Source: JBHICC01 sp046759385 (lineage in GTDB: Bacteria > Pseudomonadota > Gammaproteobacteria > Acidiferrobacterales > SPGG2). From it: DNA of 23,753 nt. This document shows positions 1-7,332 of this stretch, piece after piece. Positions within the stretch are counted from its first letter, which is position 1. Each line of letters begins with the position of its first letter. The stretch spans positions 1 through 23,753 of the forward strand of contig JBHICC010000044.1 in the NCBI GenBank assembly GCA_046759385.1, given 5' to 3'. The notes beneath the pieces are model-generated. The model made no database searches, was not told the DNA's origin, and worked only from the letters and a program-made list of their open reading frames with translations. Made by a program: the position numbers and the translations under genes.

Positions 1-783
1 CAGACTCAGCTCGAACGGACGCACCAGGCGATCGGCGGCGAGATCGTCTGCCGCCAGTGCCCCACGTGCTAGTGCGACACCCTGACCACCCACGGCGGCT
101 TGAATCAACATGCCGGAATCCGTGAAGACAGTCCCGCGGGTCGCGTCGACATCTTTCGCACCGGCCGCTATCAGCCACGTGCGCCAATCACCGTGATCTT
201 CATCGTGCAATAAGGTGTGATGCGCCAGGTCGCTCGGCCGCTTCAGTACTTTGGCGCCTTTGAGCAGCGCCGGACTGCACACGGGCATGATGTCTTCGGT
301 CATTAGCCGATCGACACGCAGTCCCAGGTAGCGGCCGCGGCCATAGCGGATCGCTACGTCGACGTCGTCGCGCGCGAAGTCGACGAGTTCGGCCGCGGGC
401 GCCACCCGCACGTCGATATCGGGATGGGCCTCGCGAAAACGACCCAGCCGCGGGACCAACCAGCGCGCGGCAAACGAAGGCAGGACCGAGACTGTCAGCC
501 TGCCTCGGCTTTCGCTCTCGGTCAGGCGTTTCGTGGCCTCGAACAACTGATCGAAGACCCGCTTGACGGGCGGCAGATAGGTCTGCCCTTCCTCGGTCAA
601 GACCAAGGCACGGTTAAGGCGCCGAAACAGTTTGAATCCGAGGTACCCCTCCAGCGCTCTTACTTGGTGGCTGATCGCCGCTTGGGTGACATGAAGCTCT
701 TCCGCCGCTTTGGTGAAACTCAAGTGGCGGGCCGCCGCCTCGAAGGCACGCACGGCATTCAGGGGTGGCAGGCGGCGAGCCAT
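1..783 (-). CDS. LysR-family transcriptional regulator, GcvA-like (3' end cut by window edge)
   Basis: DNA-binding regulator of the LysR family. The reading frame runs from ATG at 783 to the left edge without a stop, giving 261 residues of the usual ~300, so only the extreme C-terminus is missing. It opens MARRLPPLNAVRAFEAAARH, and residues ~19-45 (LSFTKAAEELHVTQAAISHQ) form the winged helix-turn-helix typical of GcvA-type members. The effector-binding domain follows from about residue 90 (LTVSVLPSFAARWLVPRL). It diverges from the DUF1127 gene at 907 across 123 AT-rich bases. LysR proteins usually act from such divergent promoters, often repressing themselves and controlling the neighbour. 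The effector and targets are unknown, and the GcvA resemblance covers a very broad subfamily. Confidence 0.93.
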   Translation of the reverse strand, partial: MARRLPPLNAVRAFEAAARHLSFTKAAEELHVTQAAISHQVRALEGYLGFKLFRRLNRALVLTEEGQTYLPPVKRVFDQLFEATKRLTESESRGRLTVSVLPSFAARWLVPRLGRFREAHPDIDVRVAPAAELVDFARDDVDVAIRYGRGRYLGLRVDRLMTEDIMPVCSPALLKGAKVLKRPSDLAHHTLLHDEDHGDWRTWLIAAGAKDVDATRGTVFTDSGMLIQAAVGGQGVALARGALAADDLAADRLVRPFELSL

Positions 784-835
784 TTCAAATAAGAATAACT
801 AATCCGATTACACAAAGAATATCGTTTGTACAACC

Positions 836-850
836 TAGCCTAATTAGCTA
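836..850. promoter_or_regulatory. Near-palindrome in the LysR/DUF1127 divergent promoter region
   Basis: TAGCCTAATTAGCTA is an imperfect palindrome with TAGC/GCTA outer arms. It sits in the AT-rich gap between the LysR gene (starts 783) and the DUF1127 gene (starts 907). The place fits a LysR operator or overlapping divergent promoters. No clear -35/-10 pair was assigned, so this is only a candidate. Confidence 0.25.
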
Positions 851-906
851 TTTTTACGCTGTCAATACGATCTAACAGTTCGATTATTCAGATAAGGAAA
901 ATAGAT

Positions 907-1149
907 ATGTACGGCATCACATTCAAGCTCCTAGACACGGGATACGCACCGGCCTCTGGCAGCGGTTCATCAGTCGCTCAGCAGGCCCGCGATTTCATCA
1001 GTCGAGCGCTCGATACCGTCGCGGCGTGGCACGAGCGGGCACGTCAGCGTCGGCACCTCATGGAACTCGATGATCGGCTCCTGCAAGACATCGGGCTAAC
1101 GCGTGCTGACGTTGCGCGCGAAACAGGTAAGTCGTTTTGGGAAGCTTAA
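907..1149 (+). CDS. DUF1127 domain protein
   Basis: Small protein of 80 residues with a C-terminal DUF1127 (YjiS-like) domain. The signature is the basic helix ERARQRRHLMELDDRLLQDIG followed by LTRADVARE and the closing FWEA. The ATG at 907 has an AAGGA ribosome site at 894-898. DUF1127 proteins are short, Arg-rich and common in proteobacteria. Some small alphaproteobacterial members have been linked to RNA and phosphate metabolism, but no function is established for this type. It is transcribed away from the LysR gene, which may regulate it. A second DUF1127 gene lies at 12068-12289. Confidence 0.9.
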   Translation: MYGITFKLLDTGYAPASGSGSSVAQQARDFISRALDTVAAWHERARQRRHLMELDDRLLQDIGLTRADVARETGKSFWEA

Positions 1150-1160
1150 TCCCCGTGTAA

Positions 1161-1180
1161 CCCTCCCCCAAAGGGGAGGG
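1161..1180 (+). terminator. GC-rich hairpin after the DUF1127 gene
   Basis: Eight-base arms CCCTCCCC (1161-1168) and GGGGAGGG (1173-1180) pair perfectly around a CAAA loop, 11 bases after the DUF1127 stop codon. The following sequence (GTTGTTAG) is only weakly T-rich, so Rho-independent termination is plausible but not certain. Confidence 0.5.
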
Positions 1181-1373
1181 GTTGTTAGAGATATCGGCAC
1201 ACCTCGGTGCGGATTACGACTACTTCGTCATTCAGAGACAGACAAGCTTCTCTCCCGCGCTAGGCGAGCTTCGGTACCTACCGCAATATTCCAAGCCCGA
1301 TAGCCACCAATGGATCGTCGTCAGCCAGTTGGCGATCGCGCGCCCAATTGCGTCGGGTAAATCCTCTTGCAGC

Positions 1374-1461
1374 TAGGTGAGCAATCACCCTAAGGGATTT
1401 CGAAGCGCTACATCAGGGGATCCCTGATAGCCCCGTTCCTTCAGGGGTGGTATACGGAACG
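1374..1461 (+). other. Cluster of short inverted repeats (possible structured RNA or operator)
   Basis: Four inverted repeats follow each other closely. GGTGA/TCACC closes a GCAA (GNRA-type) loop at 1376-1389. ATCAGGG/CCCTGAT forms a 7-bp palindrome around GAT at 1412-1428. CCCC/GGGG lies around 1431-1447. CGTTCC/GGAACG spans 1434-1461 and would compete with the CCCC/GGGG pairing. The order could reflect a folded RNA or protein-binding palindromes. No known RNA family is recognised. Confidence 0.3.
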
Positions 1462-1684
1462 AAATCGCGGCCCCCGAATCGCTAATAGGTTGAACTACGC
1501 CTCGCTTCTCGAATTTTCAACCGACTGGTCCCGGCACGGCTGATGCGTGCTGTGGAGATGCGCCAAACATAACGATTTGCAACAGCGGTATGTAAAGGCG
1601 TAGGGTATTAGCGACTCTTGCACATCTACTTCAACGGGAGGTGTGCGATGCGCTCTGTTCTTGTTATTGCTTCTTCTTTGTATT

Positions 1685-1700
1685 GTAAGTCATCTGTAAG
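1685..1700 (+). promoter_or_regulatory. GTAAG direct repeat, 11-bp pitch (candidate SARP-type regulator site)
   Basis: GTAAG occurs at 1685-1689 and 1696-1700, exactly one 11-bp pitch apart. The 18 bases 1683-1700 are identical to 12543-12560, which precede another secreted-protein gene. The pair lies 34 bases before the favoured start of the M48 protease gene and in the same orientation. A similar pair lies ahead of the SARP-type regulator gene at 22246-22261. Confidence 0.55.
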
Positions 1701-1734
1701 TTGCCATGCGAGATGGGATCGCTACCATCGAGCC

Positions 1735-3153
1735 ATGTCAACGCTTCTGTTGAAAGATCGAAACTTCACTGTACGCATCCCGCCATTGCGACTCCTCTTA
1801 GTTATTGGCGTCGCGACTAGCCTATCGGTTGGACTTCCGTTCGATACCACCCGGGCAGAAGAACAGAAAGGCCAAAAGGGCATTTACGAACCGGTCGAAC
1901 TACACAAGCGCGAACAGCATCTCGTCGAGACAGCGAACGAACTCGAGGGGCGCTTTAAGCGCAGAGGTCTGCGCTATCGAGAGCCTGAGACCGAGCAGTG
2001 GTTGTCTCGTGTCGCCAGCCGAATCTATCCCGAACCCACAGATTCCTACATTAACTATCGCGTGTTTCTTATTCGCGACCCGTCACCCAATGCTTTTGCG
2101 CTGGCCGACGGGCAGATCTACATTCACACCGGCATGCTTGCGCGCCTACAGAACGAATCGCAAGTGGCCGGACTGATGGCTCACGAAGTCAACCACGTAG
2201 CGGGGCACCACCACGTCGTCGCTTTCCGATCGGCGCGGAAGAAGGCAATTGCGAGCATGGTATTAGGGAGTGTCTTGGGCGGTCTAGGCGGCGACTGGGG
2301 CAGCCTTATCGCTGGCATAGCCGATGTCGGCTTCGCAATGTCCGTGCTGGGATACAGCCGACAACTCGAGGAAGAAGCCGATCGCCGCGCTGTTGGCTTG
2401 CTGCGAGAAAGCGGCTACGACAGCGCCGAGCTGCCCAAGATCTTCGATACCATGAACAACGATCCCGAGGGGGAGTCACCGCGAATCAGGGCAAAGTGGA
2501 GCACCCACCCATTGCTCGCAGAACGTGCGGCATACCTGCGCGGGATGATCCGGCTGGACCCACAGGAGACGTTTACGACACCCCTGATCTCACAGGATGA
2601 ATACAGCACGCTGGTCCTGGCTATCGGCCTGATGACGGTCGAAGATTACATTCACGTCGACTATCCACGCACGGCGTTATTCCTGGCGCAGCGACTCGCA
2701 AAGCAGCATCCGAAGGATGCGCGGGTCTTCGTCGCGCTCGGCGATGCGTGGCATGCGCTTGGCGCGCGGTCAACACTGACACCTGATCAACCACTTACCG
2801 AAGAAGAAAAAAAGCAAAGCTTGCGCGCGCGCAGAAAATTTACGCGTGCCGAGCGCGAAGCACAGCGACTGGACTCACGTGAGGGTCGCGCGAATCTGAA
2901 AAATAATATGGTATCCGCGAAAGAGGCGTACCTCGATGCACTCGATATTGATGGTGCGATTCCAGAAGCCTATCGCGGACTCGGCGATGCCTATTCCGAA
3001 CTATTCAGATACAAAGACGCCGCGCGTGCGTACCTGCGCTATTTGAAGCTCGCGCCCGACGCCCCAGATAGAAATTCGGTGCATGCTCAGCTTAAGACGC
3101 TACTTGCAGAGATCAAGAGAGGTACCAGCCATGCAAAGACGCAACCGGAATGA
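1735..3153 (+). CDS. M48-family zinc metalloprotease with C-terminal TPR (BepA-like)
   Basis: Secreted zinc metalloprotease of 472 residues, resembling periplasmic BepA/YfgC-type proteins that act on outer-membrane assembly. From the ATG at 1735 there is a signal peptide (LLLVIGVATSLSVGL, residues ~20-34), then the catalytic domain with HEVNH at 150-154 and the third zinc ligand in EEEAD at 212-216. TPR-like helices occupy roughly residues 325-465 (EAYRGLGDAYSELFRYKDAA). The frame stays open upstream. An ATG at 1648 has a good ribosome site (GGAGG, 1637-1641), but starting there would bury the GTAAG iteron in the coding region and put ~29 residues before the signal peptide. The 1735 start has no clear ribosome site, so the start is unresolved. 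The gene overlaps the next by 23 bases, implying co-translation. Confidence 0.9.
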   Translation: MSTLLLKDRNFTVRIPPLRLLLVIGVATSLSVGLPFDTTRAEEQKGQKGIYEPVELHKREQHLVETANELEGRFKRRGLRYREPETEQWLSRVASRIYPEPTDSYINYRVFLIRDPSPNAFALADGQIYIHTGMLARLQNESQVAGLMAHEVNHVAGHHHVVAFRSARKKAIASMVLGSVLGGLGGDWGSLIAGIADVGFAMSVLGYSRQLEEEADRRAVGLLRESGYDSAELPKIFDTMNNDPEGESPRIRAKWSTHPLLAERAAYLRGMIRLDPQETFTTPLISQDEYSTLVLAIGLMTVEDYIHVDYPRTALFLAQRLAKQHPKDARVFVALGDAWHALGARSTLTPDQPLTEEEKKQSLRARRKFTRAEREAQRLDSREGRANLKNNMVSAKEAYLDALDIDGAIPEAYRGLGDAYSELFRYKDAARAYLRYLKLAPDAPDRNSVHAQLKTLLAEIKRGTSHAKTQPE

Positions 3154-3970
3154 CGCTATACACCTTGTTCTCGTGGTCGCCCTTGCGGCGATCGCGAGCT
3201 TTGCCGGGCCTGTCGCGCAAGCGAAGGAGGCTGCCACTCCAGAGTTTCTGACGGGGGCAACCCGTCCGGACTCGATCGCCTTACTCCCAGTCCGTGCAGA
3301 GATGATCCAACGAAAGATGCTCTCCGCCGAGGATATGATCAAGGAGAGCGAAGCACTCGAGGCGTGGGCGGCGGAGTACCTTGCAATATTCCTGAAAGAA
3401 AAAGGATATTCAGTGAAGGCGTTAAAGGTCGACCAGATTAGTGCAGATTCCGAGTTGCAGGAGCTCGTATTGCATGCGAATAAGCGATACGACGAGGAAC
3501 ATCAGCAGCTCAGTAGAAAACCGAACAGAGTGAAGAAGCGACGGTACAGCGCTGGAGACGAGGCGGTCGAGCTCGCCGGAAAGCTGGGAGTTAGCGCCGT
3601 TGTTTTCGCCCGGATTCAGGCAGTCGCGCAGAGCGCGAAGACATCCTGGATCCCCGGCGGCATGGCCACGGTGATACTTGAACTCAGCGTTACAAACGGT
3701 GTGACAGGCGATGTGGAAGCCTATTTCTCAACAGTGATGGTGACGAGCTTCAAGAAAATAACTAAGGCCCCGAAGCCGACGATGAAAAAACTGGCGAGAA
3801 AGGTTGCTAAAAAGTTTCCTGCCGCTGACGAAGTAATAGAGGCCGACGGTTCAACCTTAAAGGCGGACCTAACGAAACCCAAGGGCGAGGATGAGGTTAT
3901 CACTGAGCTCGAGACGTTGCTCGAAACAGAATCGGCAGAGGGTTCCGCCGACAGTAAACCGAAAAAATAG
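3131..3970 (+). CDS. Predicted periplasmic protein of unknown function
   Basis: Protein of 279 residues with a signal peptide (HLVLVVALAAIASFAGPVAQA). The ATG at 3131 is chosen because AGAGAGG lies nine bases upstream and the signal peptide begins here. The mature part alternates strands and helices: SIALLPVRAEM, a helix EALEAWAAEYLAIFLKEKG, then GVSAVVFARIQAV and MATVILELSVTNGVTGDV, ending in a Lys/Glu-rich tail. That order resembles periplasmic TolB-N/CsgG/GNA1162-like folds, which often belong to envelope assemblies, but I do not recognise a named family. It overlaps the M48 protease gene by 23 bases, so the two products probably work in the same process. A protein of similar layout is encoded at 12645. 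Confidence 0.8.
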   Translation: MQRRNRNDAIHLVLVVALAAIASFAGPVAQAKEAATPEFLTGATRPDSIALLPVRAEMIQRKMLSAEDMIKESEALEAWAAEYLAIFLKEKGYSVKALKVDQISADSELQELVLHANKRYDEEHQQLSRKPNRVKKRRYSAGDEAVELAGKLGVSAVVFARIQAVAQSAKTSWIPGGMATVILELSVTNGVTGDVEAYFSTVMVTSFKKITKAPKPTMKKLARKVAKKFPAADEVIEADGSTLKADLTKPKGEDEVITELETLLETESAEGSADSKPKK

Positions 3971-3982
3971 TCGGTCTACGCG

Positions 3983-4666
3983 TTACTCGGACAACGATGC
4001 GCGGCGCCACATCAAGACACCCATCACCACCATCCATACGACCATCAGCAAGTTAAAGGGCGCGGCGATGGTCATGGTGCGCAGGGAGAAGCCCGTATGC
4101 GCCGTGATCCAACCGCCTGCTATCGTGCCCGCACCCGCACACACCGCGACCCAACCGAGCCAACGAGGATAGATGCGGCTTGCCGCGATGGCAAAGCCAT
4201 AAAGCAGCATAGTGATACCGAAAAGGATTGCCATCAGACTGGCCATGCCTACCTCAATCTGTCGAACAGCGAACGCAGCCTGAAACGTGGCGGGTTTGTG
4301 ATCGGGCGTTGCATCGGCCCAGTTGTCGACCATCGCTTTCAGCGCCACGCCATCGATCGCCTGGAGGACAGCCGTTGCTGCCAGGCTAACAACCGCCGTG
4401 ACAACGCCAAACCTGGCTAACCAGCCTGCACGTTCCTTGGCGAGGGTGTCGTACAACGCGACCAACGCGCCCACCATCAGCAGCACGCCGAAAAACTGGC
4501 CGAGATGGATGGTGACCCAATACGGATCGGCGGCATACTCGAGAAACGCCGCCTCGGCGTCACCGGGATCCGCCTTCAGTGGATGTAGAAACGTGAAGAT
4601 CAAGAGCAAGATCACACCAATGATCGCCGCTAGGGACCCGGCTTGAATAAAGGTTTTCTCGTTCAT
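3983..4666 (-). CDS. Six-helix integral membrane protein, DUF4386-like
   Basis: Polytopic inner-membrane protein of 227 residues with about six hydrophobic segments: IIGVILLLIFTFL, FFGVLLMVGALVALY, FGVVTAVVSLAATAVL, MASLMAILFGITMLLYGFAI, WLGWVAVCAGAGTIAGGWI and FNLLMVVWMVVMGVLMW. Layout and length fit the DUF4386-type group, whose function is unknown. That family call is from pattern only. The ATG at 4666 has an AGAGGA site eight bases upstream. It converges on the gene ending at 3970 with only 12 bases between. A 13-bp inverted repeat at 4705-4740 lies in its promoter region and suggests a dedicated repressor not present in this window. Confidence 0.75.
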   Translation of the reverse strand: MNEKTFIQAGSLAAIIGVILLLIFTFLHPLKADPGDAEAAFLEYAADPYWVTIHLGQFFGVLLMVGALVALYDTLAKERAGWLARFGVVTAVVSLAATAVLQAIDGVALKAMVDNWADATPDHKPATFQAAFAVRQIEVGMASLMAILFGITMLLYGFAIAASRIYPRWLGWVAVCAGAGTIAGGWITAHTGFSLRTMTIAAPFNLLMVVWMVVMGVLMWRRASLSE

Positions 4667-4704
4667 ACGTAGATTCCTCTCGAGGCGTTTTCGGCAGCTG
4701 GTTG

Positions 4705-4740
4705 TGAAGAGCGAATATTTACTTGACTATTCACTCTTCA
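4705..4740. promoter_or_regulatory. 13-bp inverted repeat, candidate operator upstream of the membrane-protein gene
   Basis: TGAAGAGCGAATA (4705-4717) and TATTCACTCTTCA (4728-4740) are inverted copies matching at 12 of 13 positions around a 10-base spacer. The element ends 39 bases upstream of the membrane-protein start (4666, minus) and 82 bases before the OMP start (4822, plus). The GAATA/TATTC core resembles TetR-type operators. No T-run follows, so a terminator is less likely. Confidence 0.5.
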
Positions 4741-4763
4741 GGGTGTCTTCGCAACGGCCTTAG

Positions 4764-4784
4764 CAATCGCAATTTCAATCGCAA
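4764..4784 (+). repeat. CAATCGCAA direct repeat
   Basis: CAATCGCAA is repeated at 4764-4772 and 4776-4784 with three bases between, a 12-bp period, 37 bases before the OMP gene. It could be a tandem activator site or chance. Confidence 0.3.
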
Positions 4785-4821
4785 CACCTTGAAGCGCACT
4801 AAATGAGCACTGCTTTAACCG

Positions 4822-6024
4822 ATGAGGTTCTTCACCCGCTACTTCGCCGTCGTTGCTGTGTTGCTCTTGGGCTTCGGATACGGGGCGCAAGCTGCGGCAG
4901 ACGGCGAGTGGTCGGGTTTTGTCAGCGGTGAGGCCTGGTACTTTTCAAACACCCCGCCGTCACAACCGGATCTCTATCAGACGGACCTATCCGTCGGGGT
5001 ACAGCCTGAGTATTTCCGCGAGTGGGACGAGGGCCGACAGCTTTTCAAGTTCACCGGCTTCGCGCGCATTGACGAGCGAGATAGCGAACGAACGCATGCG
5101 GATATCCGCGAGCTCACATGGGTCAAGGCGGCGGAGGACCACGAATGGCGTCTCGGCGTGCGCAAGGTGTTCTGGGGCGTGACCGAGTTTGTGCATCTCG
5201 TCGACATCATTAATCAAACGGACTTTGTCGAAAACCCCAACAGTGAGGAGAAGCTCGGGCAACCGATGCTGAACTATGCGCTGATCAAAAACTGGGGCAC
5301 GCTCGATTTTTTCGCGCTCGTGGGTTTTCGCGAGCGGACTTTTCCATGCCTAGACTGCCGTTTCCAAACCGACCCGCCGATTGATCCCGATCAATCGATT
5401 ATCGAGGACGAGAACCGCATTGATTGGACCGTGCGCTACTCGCAGGTGTTCGGCGATTGGGACGTCGGGCTTTACTACTTTAACGGCATCGCCCGCGACC
5501 CGCGCTTTGTCGTTGGCCGCTCGAATACCCTGCCGGTTCTAGTGCCCGTGTACGAAAAGATCGAACAGGTGGCGTTTGATGTGCAATCGACCAAGGGCAA
5601 CTGGTTATGGAAGCTCGAAGGCTTCTGGCGCTCCGGCCAGGGTCCGACATTCAGCTCGGCGACCGGCGGGTTCGAGTACACATTCGTCGGGGCGTTTAAG
5701 ACGCCGATGGACGTCGGCGTGGTCGGGGAATATATCTGGGATGAGCGCGGCGATGACGCCCTGACGCCATTTGAGGACGATGTCGCCCTCGGCGTGCGAT
5801 TAACCTTCAACGATGCGCAAAGTACGGACCTGCTGTTCGGCGTGATCGCCGACGTGGACAAAAGCTCGCGCGTGTACCAGCTCGAGGGCTCTCGCCGGTT
5901 GGGCGAGCGTTGGAAAATAAGCATCGAGGGCCGGCTCTTCGCAGACATCGACCCGACTGATTTCTTTCTGTTCGGCGTACGCGACGACGATTTTATCCGT
6001 GTCGAACTCGCCAGGTTTTTCTAA
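4822..6024 (+). CDS. Outer-membrane beta-barrel protein (porin-like)
   Basis: Protein of 400 residues with a signal peptide ending near GAQAAA (residue ~26). It consists of many amphipathic strands with aromatic girdles, such as WTVRYSQVFGDWDVGLYYF, and ends in ELARFF. A C-terminal Phe is the sorting signal for the BAM complex. The segment RLGVRKVFWGVTEFVHLVDIINQTDF resembles the 'G..v.WG...f..D..NptD' region of DUF1302-like and related barrels. Substrate and family name are not recognisable. The ATG at 4822 lacks a strong ribosome site. It is divergent from the DUF4386-like gene, and the gap holds an inverted repeat and a 9-bp direct repeat. A hairpin-rich repeat block follows the stop codon. 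Confidence 0.8.
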   Translation: MRFFTRYFAVVAVLLLGFGYGAQAAADGEWSGFVSGEAWYFSNTPPSQPDLYQTDLSVGVQPEYFREWDEGRQLFKFTGFARIDERDSERTHADIRELTWVKAAEDHEWRLGVRKVFWGVTEFVHLVDIINQTDFVENPNSEEKLGQPMLNYALIKNWGTLDFFALVGFRERTFPCLDCRFQTDPPIDPDQSIIEDENRIDWTVRYSQVFGDWDVGLYYFNGIARDPRFVVGRSNTLPVLVPVYEKIEQVAFDVQSTKGNWLWKLEGFWRSGQGPTFSSATGGFEYTFVGAFKTPMDVGVVGEYIWDERGDDALTPFEDDVALGVRLTFNDAQSTDLLFGVIADVDKSSRVYQLEGSRRLGERWKISIEGRLFADIDPTDFFLFGVRDDDFIRVELARFF

Positions 6025-6080
6025 ATGTGTCGGCTGCGCCGACAGCTGTTCTTGAACGGGGTTCCGCCCCCGTGCGACGA

Positions 6081-6106
6081 GTTACTTTCGCTTCGGCGAA
6101 AGTAAC
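6081..6106. repeat. 11-bp perfect hairpin with TTCG loop
   Basis: GTTACTTTCGC (6081-6091) and GCGAAAGTAAC (6096-6106) are perfect reverse complements around TTCG, a very stable RNA tetraloop. It is the central hairpin of the intergenic block after the OMP gene. It could stabilise the transcript's 3' end or act as a terminator, but no T-run follows. Confidence 0.6.
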
Positions 6107-6302
6107 CAAAGCCATCGCGCCTGCCCCATCGCCCGCAAACCCGGCGGGTCCCCTCACGCCTCGGTCACCTCAGTGGGTCCACGCAAGGGCCATCCATGGC
6201 CCTGGCCCCGGACGCGCGCGATCCCTCCCGCGCCCGTTCCGGCCGCGCTTCGTCTCCCTTCGGCGCTCGGCTCGGCGAAAGGCGCCAAAACTCCAAACAC
6301 TC

Positions 6303-6337
6303 AACTCACGATTCACGGTTAACGGTTAACGCTTCAC
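6303..6337 (-). repeat. Degenerate heptad tandem repeat (GTKAANC)
   Basis: Read on the minus strand, five consecutive 7-base units are visible: GTGAAGC, GTTAACC, GTTAACC, GTGAATC and GTGAGTT. They begin within six bases of the gloA stop codon. The tandem 7-bp period is exact while the units vary, as in heptameric microsatellites of some proteobacteria. Confidence 0.6.
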
Positions 6338-6342
6338 GCGAT

Positions 6343-6783
6343 TTACCATTCCCCCGTATTCGGCATCGATGCCCAAGGCTCTTGCGCTGGCAGCGGATCG
6401 CCGCGCTGCAAAAGCTCAATCGAGATGTTATCCGGGGATCGCACGAACGCCATGTAACCGTCGCGCGGCGGCCGATTGACCGTGACGCCGCCGTCCATGA
6501 GGCGCTGGCACACGTCGTAGACATTGTCGACTCGATAAGCGAGATGCCCGAAATTGCGTCCGCCTCTGTACTCCTCCGGATCCCAGTTGTAAGTGAGTTC
6601 GACCATGGGTGCGCGCTTGGTTGTTGCTTGTTCGGCATCGTCCGGTGCCGCAAGAAAGATTAATGTATAACGACCCTTCTCACTTTCTTTTCGGCTTACC
6701 TCGACGAGGCCGAGCTTATTACAATAGAAATCCAACGACGCATCGACGTCGCTGATTCTCACCATCGTGTGAAGATATTCCAT
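6343..6783 (-). CDS. gloA: Lactoylglutathione lyase (glyoxalase I), VOC family
   Basis: Cytosolic enzyme that isomerises the methylglyoxal-glutathione hemithioacetal to S-lactoylglutathione. The 146-residue protein starts MEYLHTMVRISDVDASLDFY and aligns closely with Escherichia coli GloA. The four metal ligands appear as His5, Glu62 (VELTYNW), His80 (FGHLAY) and Glu123 (SIELL). The short form without an insertion before the second ligand is typical of Ni/Co-dependent bacterial enzymes. The frame is open further upstream, but ATG at 6783 is the conserved start and GGAG lies nine bases before it. The C-terminal tail (PWASMPNTGEW) is longer than in E. coli. It is last in a likely operon with the DM13 and cyclase genes. 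Confidence 0.93.
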   Translation of the reverse strand: MEYLHTMVRISDVDASLDFYCNKLGLVEVSRKESEKGRYTLIFLAAPDDAEQATTKRAPMVELTYNWDPEEYRGGRNFGHLAYRVDNVYDVCQRLMDGGVTVNRPPRDGYMAFVRSPDNISIELLQRGDPLPAQEPWASMPNTGEW

Positions 6784-6821
6784 ATACGTGTCTCCGTTAT
6801 TCGTTGCTTGTGAATCGCGTC

Positions 6822-7310
6822 CTATAGGAAACTCAGCATCGCGGGGGAAATCAAAACCCCGAACTCTTTGCACCAGATGACCACGCTTCCATAGTTCTTG
6901 AGATCGACACCCACCGGAATGGAGTACACTTGACTGCCTTTAAAGGCACGCAACCTGCCCAAGTCGACAAACATCGTTTGGGCAATCTTAGTATTCGGCG
7001 TCACGTTCTTCTCGGGAACGAGATAAACGTGAAACGCAGGTCCCGGACCGACGACAAAATCTTCGTTTAGGTGTACCACATCGTCGTACACGGTGACCTT
7101 GCCGCCTCCATAGTGTATCGGATCGCTCGGATTGGCGTGAATGAACTCACCTCGACCGACCACCGTCCTGCTTTCAACATTTTGAACTGTCTCCATCGCC
7201 ACAATGTCAGCGAGGAAAATATACGGGTAGACGAAGATACCAGCTGCAAAACCCGCTACGCCACCGAGCACTCCGCCGACGACAAACCAAATGATCACTT
7301 TTTTCACCAA
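6822..7310 (-). CDS. Membrane-anchored DM13-domain protein
   Basis: Protein of 162 residues with one N-terminal membrane segment (VIIWFVVGGVLGGVAGFAAG) and a periplasmic DM13 domain from about residue 50 (VVGRGEFIHANPSDPIHYGG). The domain runs to the conserved Cys in VVIWCKEFGVLISPA near the C-terminus. DM13 domains are proposed to take part in electron transfer or extracytoplasmic redox reactions through that Cys. This is known from domain analysis rather than direct assay. The start is TTG at 7310 or GTG at 7307, behind a G-run (GGGGGG). It lies 22 bases after the cyclase gene and 38 before gloA on the same strand, so the three are probably co-transcribed. Confidence 0.85.
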   Translation of the reverse strand: MVKKVIIWFVVGGVLGGVAGFAAGIFVYPYIFLADIVAMETVQNVESRTVVGRGEFIHANPSDPIHYGGGKVTVYDDVVHLNEDFVVGPGPAFHVYLVPEKNVTPNTKIAQTMFVDLGRLRAFKGSQVYSIPVGVDLKNYGSVVIWCKEFGVLISPAMLSFL

Positions 7311-7332
7311 TACCCCCCGTTTATTACCCCGG

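Larger units (their letters stand above)
1150..1734. other. Gene-poor stretch with hairpins and an iteron
   Basis: No convincing gene is visible here. Short open frames overlap each other and lack ribosome sites or recognisable domains. The stretch holds the terminator-like hairpin at 1161-1180, a cluster of small hairpins at 1374-1461 and the GTAAG iteron at 1685-1700. Confidence 0.6.
6025..6342. repeat. Hairpin-rich intergenic repeat block
   Basis: No gene is supported between the OMP stop and gloA. Perfect inverted repeats follow each other: TGTCGGC/GCCGACA (6028-6044), GTTACTTTCGC/GCGAAAGTAAC around TTCG (6081-6106) and AGGGCCAT/ATGGCCCT (6186-6203). A heptad repeat array closes the block. 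Sequences of the 'GTTACTTTCG...GAAAGTAACC' kind recur between genes in many gamma- and betaproteobacteria, so this looks like a dispersed intergenic element. That comparison is from memory, not a search. Confidence 0.55.

Noticed and set aside
1182..1376. Short open frame after the DUF1127 gene
   Set aside because: It overlaps a hairpin and another frame, with no ribosome site or domain.
6196..6663. Plus-strand open frame across the repeat block and gloA
   Set aside because: It is antisense to gloA and runs through hairpins. A shadow of a GC-rich sequence.
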